Source: an uncultured Collinsella sp.
GTDB taxonomy: Bacteria > Actinomycetota > Coriobacteriia > Coriobacteriales > Coriobacteriaceae
Direction of reading: 5' to 3'
Assembly: GCA_937989875.1 (NCBI GenBank)
Contig: CALKBO010000029.1
Span: forward strand, 96,398-160,397
DNA length: 64,000 bases
The position numbers and the translations under genes were made by a program. Under the pieces are notes generated by a model. That model had not been told where the DNA came from. It saw nothing but the letters and a program-made list of their open reading frames with translations, and ran no database searches. Of the stretch, positions 8,612-15,736 are shown piece after piece (the stretch's first letter is position 1; each line of letters opens with the position of its first letter).

Positions 8612-8916
8612 GCATGGTCTTGACTCAAGAAGGCCCGGAAATTTTTTAGTATCTCGTTCTCGCGCTCGAGCTCCTCGACCTTCTTCTTGAGCTTCACGAT
8701 CTCGTAGTCCTTGTTGATCTTCGGGGAGCCGTTTCCGGGGAACGCGCCGTCTCCCATCTCCTCGTATTCGCGGGCCCACCTTCTCAGCGTCGAATCCTTT
8801 ATGCCGAGTTCCTCCGATAGGCCTTTGACCGTCATTTCCCCGGACAGGACCACCTTTGCCGCCGAGACCTTGAACTGCCTGTCGTATCGCTTTCTTCTTT
8901 GGGTCATCTTGAACAC
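8608..8916 (-). CDS. IS3-family transposase OrfA (DNA-binding part)
   Basis: The 102-residue protein has a helix-turn-helix of the HTH_8/HTH_29 type (KGLSEELGIKDSTLRRW) and then a leucine-zipper-like coiled coil (LKKKVEELERENEILKN). It would bind the element ends and dimerise. AAAGGTG precedes the ATG. The last codons overlap OrfB. A slippery run A_AAA_AAT in the LKNF region permits a -1 shift into the OrfB frame. Confidence 0.88.
   Translation of the reverse strand: MFKMTQRRKRYDRQFKVSAAKVVLSGEMTVKGLSEELGIKDSTLRRWAREYEEMGDGAFPGNGSPKINKDYEIVKLKKKVEELERENEILKNFRAFLSQDHA
8641..8647 (-). promoter_or_regulatory. Programmed -1 frameshift heptamer A_AAA_AAT
   Basis: On the minus strand the OrfA frame reads CTA AAA AAT TTC. 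Slipping back one base gives AAA AAA TTT CCG, exactly the OrfB frame. This is the usual expression route for IS3 transposases. Confidence 0.7.
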
Positions 8917-8945
8917 CTTTCGCTCTTAACTAGGTGTCCAATTCA

Positions 8946-10259
8946 TCATACCCACTCTACATTGGAATCCTCCGATTCGCCTTTGCACGCTTGCATGACC
9001 TCGATACCATGCGAGCGTGCGAACTCGATGAGCTCTGCGTTGCGGGCGTTTATGGTGCCGAAGGCGGCGGGGCACACGATAAGGCGCACGCAGTGGACGA
9101 GGAGCTCTTTGGCGCGGGCTATGGTTTTATCCCCGATCGGCTCGAAGGCGCGCTCGGCCACGCATTCCGTCGCCAGGTCGCGCGCGAGCTCGCAGTCGAT
9201 GTCCCCTTCGTGCAGAACGCCCGCGTAGAACGCCTTGCCCTGCCGGATGAGCTGGCGAAACACAGCCGACCCCGTACCTGCGCCGGCGATGACGAACGTG
9301 TGCGCATCGCCGTGTGGGCGCCCAATTTCCACGCTGCCGAAGCGCTCGTTGAAGGTGCCATGTTGAAGGCCGTAGAGCTCGCCAATCGTCTCGCGCGTGA
9401 ATATGTCCTCGGGTGCGCCGGCGCGGAAGACCCGGCCGTCCTTCACGCAAATCACCTTGTCGGCGCTTTTCTGCGCGAGCTCGAGTTCGTGGATGGACAT
9501 GATGACAGCCACATTCCGCGATTTCGCAAGGTGGCGAAGTATTCGCAGCAGGTCGATCTGGTAGCGGATATCGAGATACGATGTGGGCTCGTCGAGCACG
9601 AGCACACGCGGATCCTGCGCGATGGCGCGTGCGAGCATGACGCGCTGGCGTTGCCCGTCGCTTATCTGCATGAAGTCGCGCTCGGCGAGCTCTTCCACAT
9701 GTGCGGTTTTCATGGCCTCGTCGACCCGACTATGGTCGTCGGGCGAGAGTGTGCCCATTCGCCCGGTGTAGGGATGCCTTCCCGCCTCTACGATATCGCG
9801 GCAGGTGAGGAGCTCGGTCCGGGGGCGATCTGTCAGCATAACGGCAAGGTTCCTTGCGAACTCCGCCGTCTTCCATCGGGAAATCTCCCGCCCGTCGAGC
9901 TCGACCGCGCCGGCAAGCGGTGCCAGATGGCGTGTGATGGTTTTCAAGATGGTCGACTTGCCCGAGCCGTTCGGCCCGATGAGTGCCACGTCGTCGCCCG
10001 CGCGAACCTCCAGATCGACGCCTTCGACTACGACCTTCTTGTCGTAGCCCGCCGACAGGTCGCTTATGCGGAAAAGCGGCGCTCCGTCAGCCTGCGTTGC
10101 GACCGGGGTTTCGAGGTTCGACTTCGCTCGGAGGAGGCGTCCCGTGCGCAGTTCCGCGCGAGCCGAAAGTGCATTCTGGCGCTTTCGTGCGAGCTCAGGA
10201 TTGTCTAAGCATGGAATGTCCCCTCCGAGCGTTTTGGGCCGCGGCACGAATTCCCCCAT
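8946..10259 (-). CDS. FecE/BtuD-type ABC transporter ATPase with extra C-terminal domain
   Basis: The 437-residue protein is the ATP-binding subunit of an iron-siderophore, haem or corrinoid importer. About 60 residues of unclear function come first. The ATPase core has Walker A GPNGSGKST near residue 98, signature ISDGQRQRVMLARA (LSGGQ replaced by ISDGQ) and Walker B VLVLDEPTSYLD. A further domain of roughly 130 residues follows, with a glycine-rich FVIAGAGTGSAVFR start, GVLHEGDIDCELA and CPAAFGTINARN. From memory, similar extensions occur in some archaeal and clostridial relatives; their role is not known to me. The ATG directly follows the permease stop codon (TAGATG). The stop codon lies beside the IS3 end, so the last residues may have been altered by insertion. 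Confidence 0.85.
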   Translation of the reverse strand: MGEFVPRPKTLGGDIPCLDNPELARKRQNALSARAELRTGRLLRAKSNLETPVATQADGAPLFRISDLSAGYDKKVVVEGVDLEVRAGDDVALIGPNGSGKSTILKTITRHLAPLAGAVELDGREISRWKTAEFARNLAVMLTDRPRTELLTCRDIVEAGRHPYTGRMGTLSPDDHSRVDEAMKTAHVEELAERDFMQISDGQRQRVMLARAIAQDPRVLVLDEPTSYLDIRYQIDLLRILRHLAKSRNVAVIMSIHELELAQKSADKVICVKDGRVFRAGAPEDIFTRETIGELYGLQHGTFNERFGSVEIGRPHGDAHTFVIAGAGTGSAVFRQLIRQGKAFYAGVLHEGDIDCELARDLATECVAERAFEPIGDKTIARAKELLVHCVRLIVCPAAFGTINARNAELIEFARSHGIEVMQACKGESEDSNVEWV

Positions 10260-11300
10260 CTACCTCACCCGCTTCTTCAACATGAGTGCGATAACCACCG
10301 GCGCGCCGAAGATGGCGGTGACGGCGCTGATGGAAAGCTCGACGGGAGAGAACAGCGTGCGCGCGATCAAATCGCAACCCGCGCAGAAGATGGCGCCTCC
10401 CAAGAAGCACGCAGGAATCACGCGGATGGGCTTCGACGACTTCAGCGCCGACTTCACGAGATGCGGAACCGCGATGCCTACGAACGACACCGGACCAGCG
10501 AACGCGGTCACGCAGGCGGAGAGCATGCTCGCTAGAAGGACGAGCACCACGCGGAAGCGTGCGACGTTCACGCCGACGCTTTTCGCGTAGGCTTCTCCCA
10601 GCTGGAAGGCGGAAAGGGGCTTCGATATCGCGAATACGCATGCGCTCACGGTAATCACCACGACCGCGATGACCGCGATGTCGTCCCAGTTCGAACCCGA
10701 GAAGCTACCCAAAGACCAGTTGTGCAGGTTCACGATGGACTGGTCGTCGGCGAAGGCGATGAGAAAGTTCGTCGCCGCCGAGCAGATGTATCCCACCATG
10801 ACGCCCGCCACGATGAGCATGGCCATGGAACTTATGCGCCGTGCGATGAGGAGCACGAAGCCGATGGTGATAAGCGATCCCAGAAACGCTGCGGCCACCA
10901 TGGCCGGCGAGGACATGGCCTGGTTCGCGCCCAGAAGCACGATCATCGTAAGCGCGACGACGAACTTTGCGCCCGAGGAGACGCCCAAGATGAACGGGTC
11001 GGCGATGGGGTTGTTAAAAAACGTCTGCAGCAGGAACCCGGAGAGCGAAAGTGCCCCGCCGAGAAGCACGGCTGAAAGCACGCGCGGCAGGCGAATCTCC
11101 CAGATGACTTGGCTTTCCATGGAATTGGCCGCGCCGCCCGAAAGGATGCCGGGGATGTGGTCTGCGGGCACGAGCACGCTCCCGATGCACAGGTTGGCCC
11201 CGACGAGCACGATGAGGACAACAGCGAGCAGCGCCGTCACGACGCGACACCGCGCGGCGCGCCCCGATTCGTCGTATGTCATGGAAAGCCGGCTTCTCAT
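10260..11300 (-). CDS. FecCD/BtuC-family ABC transporter permease
   Basis: The 346-residue integral membrane protein has about ten hydrophobic segments and the FecCD signatures RLPRVLSAVLLGGALSLSG and GPVSFVGIAVPHL. It forms the channel of an importer for metal chelates, haem or corrinoids. The ATG at 11300 lies 4 bases after the stop of the binding-protein gene and is preferred to a TTG at 11312; a second ATG at 11282 is possible. Its stop codon abuts the ATPase start. The cobalamin riboswitch upstream of the operon suggests a corrinoid, cobalt chelate or tetrapyrrole substrate, which is an inference. Confidence 0.87.
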   Translation of the reverse strand: MRSRLSMTYDESGRAARCRVVTALLAVVLIVLVGANLCIGSVLVPADHIPGILSGGAANSMESQVIWEIRLPRVLSAVLLGGALSLSGFLLQTFFNNPIADPFILGVSSGAKFVVALTMIVLLGANQAMSSPAMVAAAFLGSLITIGFVLLIARRISSMAMLIVAGVMVGYICSAATNFLIAFADDQSIVNLHNWSLGSFSGSNWDDIAVIAVVVITVSACVFAISKPLSAFQLGEAYAKSVGVNVARFRVVLVLLASMLSACVTAFAGPVSFVGIAVPHLVKSALKSSKPIRVIPACFLGGAIFCAGCDLIARTLFSPVELSISAVTAIFGAPVVIALMLKKRVR

Positions 11301-11304
11301 GACG

Positions 11305-12876
11305 CTAGCCAAGCTTCCTCAGATAATGGAAGTCGCTCGCGTCATCGCCGGTGAACGCCCCGTGCAGCTCGTCGATAATGTCGGCGGTAGAAGTCATCTG
11401 CTGGTACATGTCGGCGCTTGTGACCCAGACGTTGCCGTTCTTCACGGCTTTGAACTGCGACAATAGTGCGTTTTTGCCTACGAAGTCGTTCAAGGTGGCA
11501 ACCGATTCGTCGATGGTGCCGTTGTAGACGATGATGTCGGCATCCTTCGCCGTCGCATAGAAGCGCTCCATTTCGAGCGTTACTGACGAACCTGACGTCG
11601 ACGCCGTCTGTGCGTCATCGAGCACGTAGCTGCCGCCTGCAAGCTCGATCATCTGCGCCACGTAGTCGCCCGCCCGCCGCGTGACGGCGGCCCCGTTCGA
11701 GTTAATGTAGAAATACGCCACGGTTTTACCTGACGACGCGAGCCCCGACGTTTGCTCGACGCGGGCCTTCTGCTCGTTGAACAGGTGCGTGGCCTCGTCT
11801 TCCTTGTCGAACAGGACGCCGAAAAGCTTAATCCACTCGACGCGCCCGAGTGCTTCGGGCTCGCTCGACGACTGTTCGGTGAGCACGACGAGCCCGAGCT
11901 TCTGCAGCTTTTCCTTCACATCGGGCGTGTGGTTGATCATGGTGTTCTCGATGGCGAGCGTGCAGCCCGAGGCCGATATTCGCTCGTAGTCGGGCGCGCT
12001 GTACTTGCCGCCGTAGGCAATCGCCCCACTTTCGAGCGCGCTTTTGAAGCCCGCGACCGAGCAATCGTCGGCCTTCGTGCCCGACATTAAGATATTGTCG
12101 TTCGCATCGAGCGCGTCGACCAGGCACATCGTTGCCGACGACACGAGGTACACCTTGTCGGCGGGGCGCCTTATGACCGCGATGTCGGAGCTCAACCCAT
12201 CAGGTACCTTCGCATCTTGCGGCACCACGAGGAAGCGCTCCCCGTTCGAAATGCAGATAAGCCGCAGGCCGCCTTCGTACTCGTCGACAGTGAAGTGCTT
12301 GGCGTATTCAAGCTGAAGCGCCCCCGTCGGCTCCCAGCCGCAGCCCAAATCGGCGTTGTGGAAGTCGGCCGCGGCGCTTGAAGCCGTTCCCGCAGGGGAG
12401 CCGCCGCTTGCATCGGCGCCCGATTTCTCCTTCATGGTGGATGAGTCGAAGTGGAGCGTGTAGTCGATGGTGTGCGGCGTCGACATGGCGACGGTCTCGG
12501 CCGACACGGCGATGTCCTCGTCGAGTGTGACGGGTATCTCGAACGTGGAGTTGCCGCCGTCGTTTACGGGCGCGTAGTCCACGCCGTCGGCGGTCATCTT
12601 GTCGTAGTTCGAACTCGACCAGGTGATGGTCGCGGTGTAGGTGTCGCCATCCTTCACAATTGTGGTTGGTGAGGCGATGCTTGCGCGCCCTGACCCGCCG
12701 GAAAGCGAGACGCTCACAGTGTATTCCTGAGAGCCCGCCGTGGCACCGGTCGCGTTCGGGCTCGCACTGCATCCCGCGAAGGGAAGCGCGAGCAGGGCGA
12801 CGAGAACGCAGGCGATTACGCGCGCCGCGATGCTGCGGCGCTTCCTGTTTTCCCCTTTGGGAAGAATCGACCGCAT
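11305..12876 (-). CDS. Lipoprotein substrate-binding protein with N-terminal NEAT-like domain
   Basis: This 523-residue protein starts with a lipoprotein signal ending in LPFAGC (Cys about residue 35). Residues about 50-150 form a beta-rich region with GGSGRASIASPTTI, WSSSNYDKMTADG and AMSTPHTIDYTLHFD, resembling the iron-transport-associated (NEAT-like) domain of haem-binding surface proteins. The rest matches the FepB/BtuF class of periplasmic binding proteins (IAVIRRPADKVYLVSS early, DIIVYNGTIDES and GNVWVTSADMYQQ late). The fusion would place a tetrapyrrole- or metal-capturing module on the binding protein. The start follows the upstream lipoprotein gene by 4 bases and precedes the permease by 4 bases. 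Confidence 0.8.
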   Translation of the reverse strand: MRSILPKGENRKRRSIAARVIACVLVALLALPFAGCSASPNATGATAGSQEYTVSVSLSGGSGRASIASPTTIVKDGDTYTATITWSSSNYDKMTADGVDYAPVNDGGNSTFEIPVTLDEDIAVSAETVAMSTPHTIDYTLHFDSSTMKEKSGADASGGSPAGTASSAAADFHNADLGCGWEPTGALQLEYAKHFTVDEYEGGLRLICISNGERFLVVPQDAKVPDGLSSDIAVIRRPADKVYLVSSATMCLVDALDANDNILMSGTKADDCSVAGFKSALESGAIAYGGKYSAPDYERISASGCTLAIENTMINHTPDVKEKLQKLGLVVLTEQSSSEPEALGRVEWIKLFGVLFDKEDEATHLFNEQKARVEQTSGLASSGKTVAYFYINSNGAAVTRRAGDYVAQMIELAGGSYVLDDAQTASTSGSSVTLEMERFYATAKDADIIVYNGTIDESVATLNDFVGKNALLSQFKAVKNGNVWVTSADMYQQMTSTADIIDELHGAFTGDDASDFHYLRKLG

Positions 12877-12880
12877 GGCG

Positions 12881-13414
12881 TTACTTCAGTGCGTCGGCGC
12901 GCAGATCGACGCCGGCGGATTCGAATACGAGCGTGCGGTCGTACCACCGCTCCCTTTTAATGCTCCACGCGGCGCAGGCGGTGTCCTCGTCGAGCGCATC
13001 AACGGGCACGTCGTAGGTGTACTTGCCTTCCGCGTTTTCCACATAGGGGATGAAGTCGGCCTCGCTCGCGGCGGCAGCCTCGTCGCCCGTGCCCATGAAG
13101 AGCTTGCCGTAGCCCGTGCCGGAAAGTGTCATCACGCAGTGCATGGAGCCGTTTTCCACGATGAGCTGGGCGTCCACAATCCTGAACATGTTCGAGCTGG
13201 AATCTACGGTGATTGGATAGGTGCCGTCAGCCACCTTGTCGGCGGTAATGGGGGCAGCGCTTGCGCCCTCGGGCGCATCGGCCGCCTGTTCGGTCTTTTC
13301 CTGGGAATCGGCATCGCTTGCCTTTGCGCTGTCGATTGAATTTCCGCCGCAGCCGGCGAGCGAGAACGCGAAAAGCGCCGCCGACAGGGCGAAGACGAGG
13401 GTTTTCTTCAACAT
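12881..13414 (-). CDS. Small lipoprotein, NEAT-like, of the importer operon
   Basis: The 177-residue protein has a clear lipoprotein signal with LAGC at residues about 17-20. A Ser/Ala/Glu-rich linker comes next, then a beta-rich domain beginning DGTYPITVDSSSNMF. It contains MHCVMTLSGTGYGKLFMG and ends in a segment rich in Arg and Trp. The domain resembles the N-terminal module of the adjacent binding protein, suggesting a partner that captures the same ligand at the cell surface. GAAAGGAACCCC precedes the ATG at 13414, so the 33 upstream in-frame codons are not used. Function is inferred from context only. Confidence 0.75.
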   Translation of the reverse strand: MLKKTLVFALSAALFAFSLAGCGGNSIDSAKASDADSQEKTEQAADAPEGASAAPITADKVADGTYPITVDSSSNMFRIVDAQLIVENGSMHCVMTLSGTGYGKLFMGTGDEAAAASEADFIPYVENAEGKYTYDVPVDALDEDTACAAWSIKRERWYDRTLVFESAGVDLRADALK

Positions 13415-13476
13415 GGAGGGGTTCCTTTCAATCGCTTCGACCGCCCGCGCCGTGCGGTGGGCGGGCGGGATGCGAA

Positions 13477-13523
13477 TGCAACGGGCATGCGCCGTCGGTC
13501 GGGGAAGGCGCATGCCCGTTGCA
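13477..13523 (-). terminator. 17-bp perfect hairpin between cbiK and the lipoprotein gene
   Basis: Arms 13477-13493 and 13507-13523 are perfectly complementary with a 13-base loop. No T run follows on the minus strand, and a second GC-rich hairpin (about 13441-13468) follows. It could be a leaky terminator, an mRNA stabiliser or a processing site that sets different levels for cbiK and the transporter. Confidence 0.5.
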
Positions 13524-13558
13524 CGGGGACGCGACCGGCGCCCCCGTGCGCGGCGAGT

Positions 13559-14485
13559 TTACAGCTTGGCGATGGCGTCGTCCACGTGCGAGACGTAGAT
13601 GTCGTCGACCGCGACGTTCTGTCCCAGACCCTGGAGCAGGCACGTCACTTCGAAGCCGGCGGCCACGAACTTCGCAGCCCAGCTGTCAGGGTCGGTCTCG
13701 TCTGCCATGTCGTTGTTCGCGTGGTCGCCCGCGACCACCATGAACGGCGCGAGCACGGCCTTCTTGTAGCCTGCGGCGCTCGCGGCGGCGATAACATCCT
13801 CGCAGGTCGGTTCAGCCTCGACGGTGCCGACGAAGAACTGCGTCAAGCCCTCGTTCTTGAACACTTCCTGCATCTTGGCATAGTCGGCGTTGGAATCGGC
13901 TTCGGTGCCGTGGCCCATGAGGCACAGCGCCGTCTTGCCGTCGTCGAAGGACGCCATGTTTTCCTTAATGGCTGCGGCCACCTTCTTGTAGTCATTGTCG
14001 GAGGTGAGCAGCGGGTCCCCGAGCGAGATTTTGTCGAACTTGTCGGCGTACTTGTCGAGCTCGTCTTTCACGTCGGTGTATTCCAGGCCACCCATGAGAT
14101 GCGTCGGCTGCACGACGATTTCCTTCACGCCGTCTTCCACGCAGCGGTCGAGCGCCTCGGTCATGTTGTCGATCGTGATGCCGTCGCGCTTCTTCAGCTT
14201 GTCGATGATAATCTGCGCGGTGAAGGCGCGGCGGATGTCGTAGTCCTGCCAGTACTTCTCGCGGATGGCGTCTTCGATGGCGCCGATGGTGATGTGGCGC
14301 GAGTCGTTGTAGCTCGTGCCGAAGCTCGTGACGAGGATGACCGGCTTCACGGCCTTCTCCTTTTCACTCGATTTCTCGGAACTCGCGGAGGTGTTGGAGC
14401 AGCCCGCGAGCGCGACTCCGGCGAGCGCGACGGCTCCGGTTGCTGCGGCGCTCATGAAGCCGCGGCGTGACATCTGGTCGGACAT
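13559..14485 (-). CDS. cbiK: Exported sirohydrochlorin cobaltochelatase CbiK
   Basis: The 308-residue protein is a class II chelatase that inserts Co2+ into sirohydrochlorin, the entry step of the anaerobic B12 route. Metal and catalytic histidines are visible in QPTHLMGG, LMGHGTEADSN and VVAGDHANND. Unlike cytoplasmic CbiK, it has an export signal: SRRGFM (twin-arginine type) followed by a hydrophobic stretch and the lipobox-like LAGC at about residues 25-28, so it is probably membrane-anchored outside. The start at 14485 has GAAAGGAAAAACC upstream; the longer upstream frame overlaps the leader. It heads the minus-strand operon below the cobalamin riboswitch, followed by importer genes. Confidence 0.88.
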   Translation of the reverse strand: MSDQMSRRGFMSAAATGAVALAGVALAGCSNTSASSEKSSEKEKAVKPVILVTSFGTSYNDSRHITIGAIEDAIREKYWQDYDIRRAFTAQIIIDKLKKRDGITIDNMTEALDRCVEDGVKEIVVQPTHLMGGLEYTDVKDELDKYADKFDKISLGDPLLTSDNDYKKVAAAIKENMASFDDGKTALCLMGHGTEADSNADYAKMQEVFKNEGLTQFFVGTVEAEPTCEDVIAAASAAGYKKAVLAPFMVVAGDHANNDMADETDPDSWAAKFVAAGFEVTCLLQGLGQNVAVDDIYVSHVDDAIAKL

Positions 14486-14604
14486 GGTTTTTCCTTTCCT
14501 CGGTTTGCCGGTCCCCCGGCGACAGTTGCTTGTCGGCACAAGCGAAAGAAAAGCGCACCCCTCGGGGTTCACAAGGAGCTAACGCCACGGCGATGCCGTG
14601 AGGA

Positions 14605-14735
14605 AAAGGCGAAGCAGTCTGGCTTGGGGCGCGACGCGGTTCGCCCGCGCGTCCTATACAGTAATGTCCCTTGCCCAGGATTCCCACCTGGTTCCCTCCG
14701 CAAGCCAGCGCGAGCTGTGCGGGCGCCGCGCCGGT
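14605..14735 (-). promoter_or_regulatory. Cobalamin (AdoCbl) riboswitch
   Basis: On the minus strand the core GGGAACCAGGTGGGAATCC (14696-14678) is followed by GGCAAGGGACATTACTGTA, matching the conserved cobalamin riboswitch core. AAGCCAGACTGC (about 14625-14614) matches the B12 box. It lies 120-250 bases upstream of cbiK and should repress cbiK and the importer genes when cobalamin is plentiful. Outer boundaries are approximate. Confidence 0.85.
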
Positions 14736-14743
14736 CATTTCCT

Positions 14744-14943
14744 TTTATCCGATTGTCATATGCTCGTTGCCGAATCTTTTACTATGATAGTGGGCACTTG
14801 TGAACGTGTCAAAGCTAGGGTGGGCGGCATTGCGCCTCCTGCCTGCGTATTTGCGTCGACTGCCGCCGCAGGCGCCGTGTTTTGCCCGCTGCGCGGATGG
14901 CGGCGTAAACGGTTGCGATGAGAAACGGGAAGGGAAGGCTCGG
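14744..14943. other. Divergent control region between riboswitch and cob operon
   Basis: About 200 bases separate the two divergent units. No cobalamin riboswitch core was found reading towards cbiF. A TATGAT box at 14783-14788 is a possible -10 element but has no well-spaced -35. Promoters for both directions must lie here or just inside the neighbouring leaders. Confidence 0.4.
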
Positions 14944-15735
14944 ATGATTCATATCGTTGGCGCAGGCTCGGGCGCCGCCGACCTTATCACGCTGCGCGGG
15001 GCGCGCCTTCTGCGCGCGGCCGACGTGGTCGTTTGGGCGGGAAGCCTTGTGAACCCCGAGCTGCTCGCTGAGTGCAAGGAGTCCTGCATCGTCTACGACA
15101 GCGCGCACATGACCTTGGAGGAAGTGCTCGACGTGATGTGCGCGGCAGATGCGCGGGGCGAGGAAGTGGTGCGCCTGCACACGGGCGACCCGTGCCTGTA
15201 CGGCGCCATCCAGGAGCAGATGGACGCGCTCGACGCGCGCGGCGTGGACTACGAGGTGGTGCCCGGCGTGTCGAGCTTTTGCGGTGCCGCGGCGGCGCTT
15301 CGCCAGGAATACACGCTGCCGGGAATCAGCCAGTCGGTCGTGATCACGCGGCTTTCCGGGCGCACCCCCATGCCCGCGGGCGAGGGCATGCGCACCATGG
15401 CGGAAAGCGGTTCGACTATGGTCATCTTCCTGAGCTCGGGTATGCTCGCCGAGCTTTCCGACGAGCTTTTGGCCGCGGGCCGCAGCTCCGACGAGCCGGC
15501 GGCGCTCGTGTACAAGGCGACCTGGCCTGAGGAGTGCGTGGTGCGATGCACAGTGGGCACGCTCGCCGATGCGGGCGCGCGAGAGAGCATCGACCGCACG
15601 GCGCTCGTGGTGGTGGGGCGCGTGCTCGGAGCTCGCGGCGGGCTTGCGCACAACGGCGCGCAAGCGGAGTCGTACGAGCGCAGCAAGCTTTACGACCCTT
15701 CGTTTGCCACGGGGTATCGGAAGGCGAGCAGCTAG
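14944..15735 (+). CDS. cbiF: Cobalt-precorrin-4 C11-methyltransferase
   Basis: This 263-residue SAM-dependent methyltransferase (CbiF/CobM) methylates C11 of the corrin precursor. It shows the tetrapyrrole methylase glycine motif VGAGSGAADLITLRGARLL, then HTGDPCLYGA, VPGVSSFCGAAA and the CobM-typical RLSGRTPMP. AAGGGAAGG precedes the ATG. It is the first of 16 genes that mostly overlap by 1-13 bases or abut, so they should be one transcript. Its stop is one base before the next start. GC-rich codon use is shared with the following genes and differs from the flanks of the island. Confidence 0.93.
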   Translation: MIHIVGAGSGAADLITLRGARLLRAADVVVWAGSLVNPELLAECKESCIVYDSAHMTLEEVLDVMCAADARGEEVVRLHTGDPCLYGAIQEQMDALDARGVDYEVVPGVSSFCGAAAALRQEYTLPGISQSVVITRLSGRTPMPAGEGMRTMAESGSTMVIFLSSGMLAELSDELLAAGRSSDEPAALVYKATWPEECVVRCTVGTLADAGARESIDRTALVVVGRVLGARGGLAHNGAQAESYERSKLYDPSFATGYRKASS

Positions 15736-15736
15736 C

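Larger units (their letters stand above)
7724..8940 (-). mobile_element. IS3-family insertion sequence, 1217 bp
   Basis: Ends start with TGGAC and finish with GTCCA, with imperfect inverted repeats that also share TTAAG at the same offset (7736-7740 and 8924-8928). The element carries the usual two overlapping transposase frames on the minus strand and a slippery heptamer for frameshifting. Length fits the family. No 3-4 bp target duplication was recognised next to the ends. The right end touches the stop codon region of the ABC ATPase gene. Both frames look intact, so the copy may be active. Confidence 0.85.

Noticed and set aside
7720..8945. Target-site duplication of the IS3 copy
   Set aside because: Bases next to the chosen ends do not repeat at 3 or 4 positions, with either of two possible end assignments.
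8934..10208. 424-codon frame opposite the importer ATPase
   Set aside because: The minus-strand frame has complete ABC ATPase motifs; the plus frame has none.
14744..14943. Second cobalamin riboswitch reading towards cbiF
   Set aside because: No GGTG/AATCC core or B12 box was found on the plus strand; only the minus strand shows them.
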